From contig JAKZAP010000016.1 of assembly GCA_023053575.1 (NCBI GenBank), positions 15,642,030 to 15,706,029 of the forward strand: a stretch of 64,000 nt of DNA, written 5' to 3'. Made by a program: the position numbers and the translations under genes. The notes below the pieces were generated by a model that saw only the letters and a list, made by a program, of their open reading frames with translations, searched no databases and had not been told where the DNA came from. Numbering within the stretch: position 1 is the first letter of the stretch; each line of letters opens with the position of its first letter. Below, in pieces: positions 55,435 to 64,000 of this stretch. The DNA is from Branchinecta lynchi. Its lineage: Eukaryota; Arthropoda; Branchiopoda; Anostraca; Branchinectidae.

Positions 55435-56064
55435 GTAATTTCAAAAACATTTTTTTCTGATTTGTTTCATAGGGAAAATATCATTGCTAGTAAGAGTTGT
55501 GCTTTAAAGCTAGAAGAGGTTGTCGAAGCAAAGTCGAAGTTACGCGCACAAATTTTTCGTCGTTATTGCCTGCACTTTTTTTATTTGTAATCCGTTGTCT
55601 AATTTTGAATTTGAATAGCTATGTGCCCTAAAATCCGGAAATATCGGTATTTGGAGTAAATGAATAACCGTCGTACTTTTTCTTTCTCTTGTCGCGTCGC
55701 TTTAGCGGAATAAATGCCTTTAATTTAAAAATAAAAGTCTTCACAACTCTGGTTCGCCGTCCGGAATTCCACCTTTTCTTCTGTTATGCAAATATCCCCT
55801 CACAGAAGGCCATCATCCAAGGATTTTGCACACCATTTACCTTTCGGACTTCCGCATGACATTGTAGTATTGCGAATGAAATTCGAGGGACCTCAAACTC
55901 GACCGGCGCTGGTGTAACTATACCCTTTGGAAGTTGTAGCACTAAAGTTTTTCAAGGATCTAAATAACATAATGTTAAGGTAAGGTAGAATTTTATTCAA
56001 TGGAAATATAACTAGAGTCAAAGAAAGTGCCAGACATGCCAATGGCAGAGAAACAGTGAATATT
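55435..56064. other. Unassigned DNA
   Basis: Nothing recognised with confidence. Confidence 0.4.
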
Positions 56065-56125
56065 TTATTTATTTATTTATTTGTGACCCGCTTTTTGGAT
56101 AACAGCGGAAGATAATACAACTGCA
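56065..56125 (-). repeat. LINE 3' tail with (TTTA)n, minus
   Basis: (TTTA)n-TTTGTGACCCGCTTTTTGGATAACAGCGGAAGATAATAC; same tail as 37829-37905. Confidence 0.65.
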
Positions 56126-56724
56126 AGGAAAGGGACGCTTCGTTAAGAACTAACAGCGAATGAATAAATTATTGAGTTGATATTAGAAATATTCCATAGT
56201 TCATTTTCAGACGGCACTTTTTTTTAAATTATTAGAAGCCCTGCCTGTACGAATTTTGTTCTTTGCAGTGCTTGTCTGATGCGTTTGAAAATTGGCCCAT
56301 TTATGACAATAAAATAAAAACTTGAAAAACTTAACGACGAGGAAGGTATAAAGAAATGTGCTGAATGTACTTATTATTGCTATGAGTATTATAGAATACT
56401 TCATTCAATAACACAAGTGTTTATTGTAAGACATATATCACACTTGCGTTTATGGTAATCGATAGTTTCAGGACAAGTTGTCTAGTGACGGACAGCATAG
56501 GGCTGGGCTATTATGCAAATTTATGTTGATATTCTTGCGGTATTTATATATATTATGGTAGCTTATTTATATTTTTTTTTAAATAGGTGTTTATTAGAAA
56601 ATATTTGACTGCGCTAACTGGATAAGTAAATTGAGCCATTTCGTCCCTTCTTCCACTTACTTATTTATTATTATTAATATTCATTTCAGACGAAAAAGAC
56701 ATACCTATCTACAATAACAAAACA
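56126..56724. other. Unassigned DNA
   Basis: Nothing recognised. Confidence 0.4.
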
Positions 56725-58128
56725 AAAAAGACCAAAGGTTTCGATGGGATCCCAAAAATCAAAATTTGATCCAGACAATTGGGTGTTGTCTTCGACAAAT
56801 CCAGTCTTCGCCAGACTTCTTAACATTTTAACAGATTAAGGCCAAATAGCTAATCATCTGAGAAAATTAAGTTCAGATATGGATTCAGCATATTTGTTTA
56901 CCACTATAAGTCATATATGTTTTGACGAAAACTTCCTGCCACTTCTACCGATTTCCCGGTTTCGGCCGAATTCCGGAACTACTTGTCCGGCGAAAAAAGA
57001 AAGCTCAAAGAACAAACTCAGCGTATATTCTTTCTCCGATATTGAACGTCTAATCAACGTAGTAAAAATTTAATTGATAACAAATTTTTCGGCTCCAGCT
57101 GGATTCCGGTCGAACTATATGTCCGGGTGAAAAATGATTGTCGTACACGGATCCAGCATCTCTTCTTACCCCTAAATCGGATATATAATTAACTACAAAT
57201 AAAACTTTAACGTTTAACAGTTTTCCAGTTTGGGCCGGATTCCGGGCTAACTACTTGTTTGGTTAGAAAATTGTTTTCACATAAGTGTTCAGCATGTCTT
57301 CTTGCCCCTAAATCGAACATCTAATGAACTCTAAATAATTCTTTCCTTAGTTTCTGGGCTCCGAAGCGGCCAGCAGTTGGCCTGAAAATATAACAGTAAA
57401 ATTCACATCCATAACATTCAGGTCCAAGAAAAAAATTAAAGTTTGTACACTGACAATGTTCCTGGATTACCTTTTCTATCGCCCTCCCCACATCCTCTTA
57501 CAGGCATGATTTGTGCGTATTTTTCTGAAAGCAGTCTAATTTTAATTTTAACAAACTTTCCGGTTTTGGAAGGATTCCGGACGGACACTCGTCAGGCGAA
57601 AAAATGATTTTCACCATCATTTTCAACGAGTTTTCCTACCCCTAAGCGAACATCTAATCAACTTCAAATACAACTTTTACTTTTAACAGACTTTCCGGTT
57701 TTGGCCGGATTCCGGGCTAACTACTTGTTCCGACGAAAAAATAGTTTTCACCATCGTGTTGAGCATGTTTTCTTATCCCTAAATAGAACATCGAATCAAC
57801 TTCAAATAAAACTTTTACTTTTAACAAACTTTCCGGTTTGGGCCGGATTCCGGGCCAACTACTTCCCACCGTGTTCAGTATGTCTTCTTACCCCATAATC
57901 GACTATCAGATTATCTGTTTAAAAATATTTCATTTGTCCCTTAATTTAAACCCCCTCCCCACCCCTAAATGTAAGGCTACAGAGCCCATCTACGAACTCG
58001 ACCTTACTCTTGACCCAAGAATCCTCACACCCAAAATATCTCATTCCCTTGAGAGTTATAGTGCGCACAGACGGACAACTTTTGCGATGTCATAGGTATC
58101 CCGCCACTTACGTTTTGGGATCCCAAAA
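56725..58128 (-). mobile_element. Family F element, copy F4, minus
   Basis: Begins AAAAAGACCAAAGGTTTCGATGGGATCCCAAAA (the 3' end in reverse) and ends CGTTTTGGGATCCCAAAA at 58128. It has more internal repeats than the other copies (CCGGTTT-GGCCGGATTCCGGGC(T/C)AACTACTTG several times). Confidence 0.86.
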
Positions 58129-58483
58129 TCAAACCGCTCATGAAGTAGAAAGCAAATAGGCTACTTACATGTGGCGAGGTAATGGAGGAGCGTATTAGCA
58201 ATCACTCTTCATAATTCTTCTCAGGAGCGTACAGCATGAGTTCCGCAGATAAGCCTACGTCTTGCTAACAAAGGGTGCCATAATATTCAATGGTTCGAAG
58301 CCTCAAGTTCATACCTTACAGCTTTAGTGCGGTTACACACAAGGGGCTATAACAAAAAACTGGCTACAGTATACGCAGTAAACGTATCTTAGCATTCAAA
58401 GTAACATCCTTAAATTTCCTTAAGAGCATACCATACTTACGTAGCGTACTCGCCAACTGCTTTAAAGATAGGAAGCTTATTAG

Positions 58484-58589
58484 TACTGTGAGAAGTCGCC
58501 AGTCGAAGAAGTTAAGTTTGAGGACAAGTCCAGCGACGTAGGACACATCAGAGGAGAAGATATGGTATCCATAAGATATGATATTACAG
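58484..58589 (+). CDS. Candidate exon, unknown gene
   Basis: A possible acceptor GCTTATTAG precedes 58484 and a donor ATTACAG|GTAGGG follows 58589. The frame reads YCEKSPVEEVKFEDKSSDVG and continues HIRGEDMVSIRYDIT, acidic and protein-like. Incoming phase 0 would fit the candidate exon ending at 52209. The 90-bp stretch to the next candidate exon has intron features (GTAGGG, a TACTAAT branch-like motif, TTATAG). Confidence 0.35.
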
Positions 58590-58679
58590 GTAGGGCTAAT
58601 TACTGGAGGTGTTTGTAACATATTCGTTTACTATAGTGTCATACTAATAAACGACACACACTCTAATGTTAATTTATAG

Positions 58680-58761
58680 ACATCAAGACGTTGTCTTTGA
58701 TGAACCGGACGACACACACCTGGTAGAGAGTGAGGAACCCATGGATGATTACGCACAATGA
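58680..58761 (+). CDS. Candidate terminal exon, unknown gene
   Basis: After acceptor GTTAATTTATAG, one frame reads HQDVVFDEPDDTHLVESEEP then MDDYAQ and stop TGA (58759-58761). That frame needs an incoming phase of two bases, while the exon ending at 58589 leaves one. In strict phase the tail would instead be DIKTLSLMNRTTHTW and stop. So either the exon pairing is wrong or the gene is broken. An AATAAA lies at 59242-59247. Confidence 0.3.
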
Positions 58762-59462
58762 AGCCGTGTAAGGTATTTGGTACCATAATATTTAATCGAT
58801 GTGGGAGACAATTGCGAAGCTCTCAGGGAGAAATTCTCGGTCTTCGGATCAAGGATGTTTTTGCTGAGAATTTGCATCTTTTGAAAGGTGCGTATGTGAA
58901 TTATGTCAAGAACTAGCGGGTGGCATCGAGATTTGAAGCCGAAAAGATACTTAGCAGGAATGCAAACTTTTTTCCACTTTAAGAATGTTTTGAAGCGAGG
59001 AGGCTAATACAGTTAGATTATAGTTGATTAATCTGTGTGCAGTTTTGTCACGGTAATACAGTAACATCCTAAGGGTTGCCAACGCGACAACCATCAGTTC
59101 GTTGAAGTATAAATAGTTTGACTTAGTATTTGATTCGGCAATCTTGTACGCAACTTTCAGTATAGTACGTAATGATCTGGAAATTCAGCTACCGATACCG
59201 ACCTTAGCTCGTCCCCCGGACAAAAGTTGTCAAAACCAGTCAATAAATTAATTATACCTTAACATTTGGGTTGGTTCAAGTTTTTTAATTCATAAAGTAA
59301 ACTTTAAATGCATTACGGAAGCACTGTAGAGAATAAAAACGAGGACAATAAAAATACTCATCGAAATTATTATTATATATTAATTATTAAAAGTTATTAT
59401 CATCGAAGAGAAGAACAAAAAAGAAATACTCGAAAACACAATAAAAAAGAGTAGGTAGGCTA
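58762..59462. other. Unassigned DNA
   Basis: No repeat family recognised; contains an AATAAA at 59242 that could end a + strand transcript. Confidence 0.35.
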
Positions 59463-59616
59463 CACTGTAAAAAGTTTCTCCGAATAAGGATGCAGTATTT
59501 GCTTCTGGGATTAATCTTAATCTTATCTCTATTGGGATGAGATTAATCCGAATTTGGGGTAAATAAAAATAAGATTAATCCCAGTAGCAAATACTGCAAG
59601 ATTTTTTTTTATAGTG
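59463..59616. mobile_element. Tc1/mariner-like MITE V
   Basis: Termini CACTGTAAAAA/TTTTTTATAGTG flanked by TA on both sides (59461-59462, 59617-59618). Inner arms pair: GCAGTATTTGCT(T)CTGGGATTAATCTTA with TAAGATTAATCCCAGTAGCAAATACTGC. 154 bp. Confidence 0.83.
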
Positions 59617-59720
59617 TAGGTAGTTACTTTATTTGTGAGCAAACCGACACGGCATTTCACAACTACAACGTAAAACTAGAATACGTCAATAAACTATCGG
59701 CATACTAAATAAAAAATCGG

Positions 59721-59919
59721 CAAGGCCGTATCCAGGCGGGGGGATAGGGGGTTGAACCTCCCCCCCCCCCCCCCGAAACATACACAAATATTCATTTGTA
59801 TAGGCTTTTCCCTCTGATCTATGTCTTTTTTGTACTTTTTTGTCCGACCAGCAGGCAAACCCCCCCCCCCCCCCGAAAGGCACCCCCCCCCCCGAAATAA
59901 ATTTCTGGATACGGGCCTG
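59721..59919. mobile_element. hAT-like MITE P2
   Basis: CAAGGCCGTATCCAGG start, TGGATACGGGCCTG end; reverse orientation relative to P1 with the same AAAAAGTACAAAAAAGACATAGATC inner text. Flanking 8-mers AAAATCGG and AACACCGG are only similar, so the target duplication is eroded or absent. Confidence 0.82.
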
Positions 59920-61115
59920 AACACCGGACAGGCTGACGGATACACCCCCCCCCCCCCCCACGACCACCACCACCACTGAGAACTTCGCTGATAATGTTCA
60001 GTTGCATGTCCCCTAAGCTGCTTGGCCTGACCAGAGCTTTGAATAGTTTTGAATGTTTGTGAAGGTGCCCGAAAGACTTTTAATATGCTGACCTGAATTC
60101 ATAGTCCAAGTGGTTTATTTTTCCTTTCTGATAGCTTCTCGATATCGAAAAGGCTACTTTATTTTTTTAAACTCAAAAAGAGACATGTCTTTCCAGTAAT
60201 ACTGAATGGATGAACGAATGAATAAGCTTAGTCTGTTGCCCATCTGTACATAATATGTCAGTGATCAAAGAGAAAATAAAGAGAGTATAAAGTCAAGATC
60301 AGAAAATTAGTGTATTTTTCTGGGTCATCATGTGTTTTATTTATTTTCTTAAATTTACTCTGATTTTTCAAAATGGCGGGTTTGTAAAATCAAACCTTTT
60401 CGGTATAAAGAGAAAAGACAAGAAAAGTAGAGGAAAAGGAACAACAAATTAGACACTGTACACATCTAGTTTAACAATACACAGCTCAAAAACAAAAGAG
60501 TACAGAAAAAAAATAGATATAAATAAACTGTTGCTTTCAATATTGCTTGATTACTGGGTAAAGGCTGTTTAGAGGGTCGAGGGATTCCAATAGTCGAGCA
60601 CTACGCTCTATAACAGCCTCCGAATCTTGACTCCATATTTTCATGTGAATTGACGATGTCGAGACCAGAGTGGCAGCAGAAGCAGGAATTTTGCGTATTC
60701 GTAAAAAGTACTTCTGATAGTACTAATATCAGTGTGTTACTCAATAAGGATATTCTTGCATGTCAGGAAGAAAAATAACTTGGCTTCCTTTCTCACCCCC
60801 CCCCCCGTCCCCAGATAAAAGGAACCCTTATTATGCTTATTATTGTGTTGACGATCTTCATTAGAGCAAAGTATAACCTCGTTCCCGGCGAGTGATATTG
60901 AATTATGTGGACGTATCATACTGTAAAATGTAAACAATAGAAAATCTTGTTGTAAATTAGAAAGTTTTGACGGAGTTTGTTAAGCTCCGTCCACATTATC
61001 ATAAGCTTCGTAAGAAGGGAGGAGGACTTTTGTTTTTTTTTGCCGAAATAGTTTGTCACCTGGGAAATAAAAGTTCCCGGAATAAATGAATATGATGAAA
61101 TTATTTGGATAAAAG
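59920..61115. other. Unassigned DNA
   Basis: A C-run segment at about 59943-59960 and a weak LINE-tail-like segment near 60345-60400; no gene recognised. Confidence 0.4.
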
Positions 61116-61119
61116 TTAA

Positions 61120-61539
61120 AGGACACCTGAACAACGAAACCATACTTGAACACACCATGGAGAATGCATTTACAGACATGGCCACGGAGAGCATTCTTCT
61201 CCTGAGAATGACGTTTTCAAAATAGGGATGTTCGTTTCTGGAGGTTTGCACATGCAGACTCCATGACAAAAAGCGCAATTCATTCAAATCTTGTACAGCG
61301 CTGGCCGGATCGTACTGGAATTTCTCCTAGATATACGTTTGGGCTTAACTGGTTAAAAAATTAGAGAAATTTGTTCATTTCTGAAATTGTCCGTTACTGA
61401 AATAAGGTCAGATGCAAAATGGAGCGAAAATCATAGCTTGGAAACACTATTTCGTATTTGGATTGGGTTTTCTGCAGGCAATGTTAACGGAAGTCATACA
61501 GAGAGGGATGATACTTGGTACTCTTCATTCAGGTGTCCT
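61120..61539. mobile_element. MITE X (TTAA target, piggyBac-like)
   Basis: Termini AGGACACCTGAA/TTCAGGTGTCCT enclose 420 bp, flanked by TTAA on both sides (61116-61119 and 61540-61543). TTAA is the piggyBac signature. No transposase. Confidence 0.8.
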
Positions 61540-61739
61540 TTAAACTAAAAATTTTACCACGTCCCTTCAGAAATATTATTGTGGGATGCTTCTGTTATTC
61601 ACCGGGCCAAAAATCAGAAGAGCGATAAGATTTGTTTGATAAACTTCATGCATCTCTTCATTACCTCCAGTCAAAACATCCTAACGCTGGGATTCTGCTT
61701 CAGTTAACTGGAATGAGTTAAATTTCAGCTACTTTGCCG

Positions 61740-62965
61740 GGAAGCAAATTTAAAACAAATTGTCAATATTCCAACGACAAAAGGTGGCACTTCCCTCGAT
61801 GTAATTTGTACACACGTGCATGAATTCTACCAAAAACCCAATTCTCTCTGCTCGGCATTCCTACCATTTCACATTGTCGTTAAATCCAATACACGGCCTT
61901 ATTCAAAGTACAAATTTGATGGATTCAAATACCAACCAATTACTGATGGCGGCCTGCTTAAGTTCGGGACATGGCTGTCAGAAGAGCAATGGAATGACGT
62001 GCTTGCTGCTGACGAATCTAATAAGAAGGCCGAATTTTTCAAGAAAAGCTTCTTAATAATTATGTGCTTAATTTCCCAGAAGTTAAAAGAAAAGATGAGA
62101 AAAGGTAAAAGAAAATTTAATCTGCCAAAAAATTAAGGCTGTTCCGTCAAGGAAAGACTGAGGAAGCTAACCTATTAAGAAAATCCATAAGAAAAGCACA
62201 TCCGAAAAGCTTCAGCCGAGTACCACCGTAACAAAGTAAGCGAACTCTTCAAAAGCTCGACCGGAGCAGTAGTACAATATAGTCAGGAAAATTAGCGGTA
62301 AAACAGTAAAAAAAAATGGTTTTAACCTTGATGAACCGCCAGAAACAACAGCTAATTATTTAATCCCTTTCTCCCTCTCCCAAGTAATGTTTCTTTCCCC
62401 CGAAAACCAGTCCAGGTTATCCCAGTGGTATTATTACCTGTGGATGTTGAAGCAAAAATACGTAAACTAAAGAGAACTTCAATATGCACCCTTCCTATTC
62501 CGTTTAATTTGGTACAAGCATTCTCAATTAACTATCAAAACCTTTGTCAAAAACCTTTGTCAAAACCTTTTCAACATGATAACCAAAAGCGGTTTATTCC
62601 CTGATTGCTGAAAAAAAAATGATTTGTCACACCTAAACAGAAGAAAGGGGCCAATCTAGATTTTTGTGGAGTGCGATCTATTACTCCTTCACCGATATCT
62701 TTCAAACTGTATGAGAGTTTTGTTGCAGATTGGCTTAAAGAAACGATCCTTCCCCCGAAAAACGTATCCCCCCAAATGTTTTACTGTTTAATGTTTTACT
62801 TTGTTTGGCTATGACTATTGACTATTGCCTTTTATGTATGACTATTGCCTTATAACGTATTATCACCTTATATGATGTACCTGACAAAAGTGGCAAGTTT
62901 GGCAATCCAGTGCTGCGAAACCTCGTTGTACACCTCGTTCTACAATAAAGTACCGTCGTCGTCGT
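61740..62965 (+). pseudogene. LINE endonuclease-RT relic, plus strand
   Basis: After an eroded endonuclease end comes GLLKFGTWLSEEQWNDVLAA (61950-62015), the linker typical between endonuclease and RT of L2/CR1-like elements, followed by a K-rich stretch. With frame shifts, the RT finger block appears at about 62590-62745: GLFPDCWKK, GVRSITPSPISFKLYESF, VADWLKETI. The palm with YADD is absent. The tail ends ACAATAAAGTACCGTCGTCGTCG near 62965, possibly the 3' end with a short GTC repeat. Confidence 0.72.
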
Positions 62966-62969
62966 AAAG

Positions 62970-63625
62970 GTTTACCTACTTTTCTTTTTCTTTTTAAAGA
63001 AAACAGTTCTTATAACGGAATTATTTTACATATTTCTGGAAATTCACCAAATTCGAAAAAATTACAACTTTTTTATTGACTTCAAATCACTAGTTTTTCC
63101 ACCCCTGAAATTGTCCGCTTAGTACTTACTAAATACCATATTGACTACTGTACTGGGCATTGATCATTTTAACGGAACATCACTGACGAACGTTGTGTTG
63201 CCTTCAATTGTATCAGTATTGCCGTCGATTATTTCCTGTCGAGAACAAATGTGATGACAGTATGAGTCAATGATTTGCAGTTTCTAAAATTTTAGTATTT
63301 CTTTCGAGAAGAATAGAGCGCATTACCTTACCTTTGTCTTTTACCGTCATAAATCCCGTGTCCCGGATGCATTTGATCGTTAATCTAAAAATCAAAGACA
63401 TCACGTGAAAAATATTTGTCAGTCGCGATTGCAAGAAAACCGCGAACCTTCTTCGGCTCTTAGTTATTGTCAACTACAGAGTAGAGGTATGTTACTTTGA
63501 ACGTCGCCTCACTTGGGACGCAGTGATAAAATCTAACCTAGCAAAAATCAGTTAATTAATTAATGATTTTCTTCCGCTGGAATGACGAGCACAGTGTGAA
63601 TTTTGTTCACTTTATTAAAAAAATT
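62970..63625. other. Unassigned DNA
   Basis: Nothing recognised. Confidence 0.4.
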
Positions 63626-63629
63626 ACTT

Positions 63630-63705
63630 CGCAAAGCTTGTCCGTCCGTCTGTCTGTTAGCAGGAAAACTCTTTTTGTTGAAACGTAGTGGGAAGGTCCT
63701 TTTGG
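63630..63705 (+). mobile_element. Family F 5' fragment (eroded)
   Basis: GCAAAGCTTGTCCGTCCGTCTGTCTGTTAGCA...TGAAACGTAGTGGGAAGGTCCTTTTGG resembles the start of F1-F3 without the palindrome. Confidence 0.5.
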
Positions 63706-64000
63706 TTAAAGGACCTGTCTTACCTATAATAGTAATGCAACCTACTTCTATAATTACTCCATATTTCTAAGCCCGGAGATCCCAATTTCGTACTGTACAT
63801 TCTAACCCTTGTGACAAAACCACGCTGATTTTCTCACTTGCCGTGTTCTGCTACCTTCCATGTGTATCAGGCTGTCGATGGTTCTCTTTGAGAAGTTTTT
63901 CCATCAGAAAAACTGGTTATGTAAATTGTTTCCCTGTTTTCGCTTCAAGTCAATGGGTCTCGGAAAAGTCTTATACAGCCAAAACCGTGGGTTATTTGTT
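63706..64000 (-). repeat. Family G, minus orientation, copy 5 (cut by window end)
   Basis: Inverse of 33660-33900: CCCAATTTCGTACTGTACATTCTAACCC, CACTTGCCGTGTTCTGCTACCTTC, TGTGTATCAGGCTGTCGATGGTT, AGAAGTTTTTCCATCAGAAAAAC. Confidence 0.75.

Noticed and set aside
58364..58621. Minus-strand open frame of 85 codons with a hydrophobic middle and a GTAAGTAT donor-like site
   Set aside because: It overlaps the plus-strand candidate exon at 58484-58589, which has better boundaries; treated as its shadow.
60916..61287. Minus-strand open frame of 123 codons
   Set aside because: It runs across the end of MITE X and an A/T-rich flank with no recognisable domain.

Overview
The window is eukaryotic, repeat-rich genomic DNA, most likely from a non-vertebrate animal. 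It carries a multi-exon gene with GT-AG introns, an AATAAA-type 3' region, non-LTR retrotransposon relics and many short inverted-repeat elements. Nothing prokaryotic was seen. The species cannot be told from sequence alone.

The one confidently recognised gene is on the + strand: the 3' part of an FBXL5 orthologue, the iron-sensing F-box/LRR subunit of an SCF ubiquitin ligase. Four coding exons are visible: 3478-3722 (F-box), 13303-13471 (linker), 18039-18206 (first LRRs) and 49893-50364 (LRRs, C-terminal Cys cluster, stop). Reading phases agree at all three junctions and introns are 9.6, 4.6 and 31.7 kb. The N-terminal hemerythrin exons lie upstream of the window. Past the gene (52-59 kb) there is weak evidence for a second + strand gene, plus one isolated exon-like segment at 33.1 kb and one uncharacterised minus-strand reading frame at 13.8-14.2 kb.

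Almost everything else is mobile DNA. (i) Family B (about 2-2.9 kb, eight main copies) has a 13-bp-arm hairpin at one end, G-rich direct repeats inside, and a small GAGCT/AGCTC hairpin followed by CTTGTT at the other end. (ii) Family F (about 1-1.4 kb, four copies) has a palindromic TTTGGGATCCCAAA end, internal repeats of about 130 bp, and the same CTTGTT terminus. (iii) LINE relics have recognisable endonuclease or reverse transcriptase motifs. (iv) Many MITE-like elements have clear terminal inverted repeats, several with diagnostic target duplications (TTA/TAA, 8 bp, TTAA, TA). (v) Older dispersed repeats (G/S, K, N) served as targets for the younger ones.

Nested insertions order events: K was hit by D and P, G/S by B, a LINE by two different MITEs, and a foldback element by a hAT-like MITE. 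The FBXL5 introns are therefore large mainly because of transposon build-up. No CRISPR array, rRNA or intact tRNA was found.
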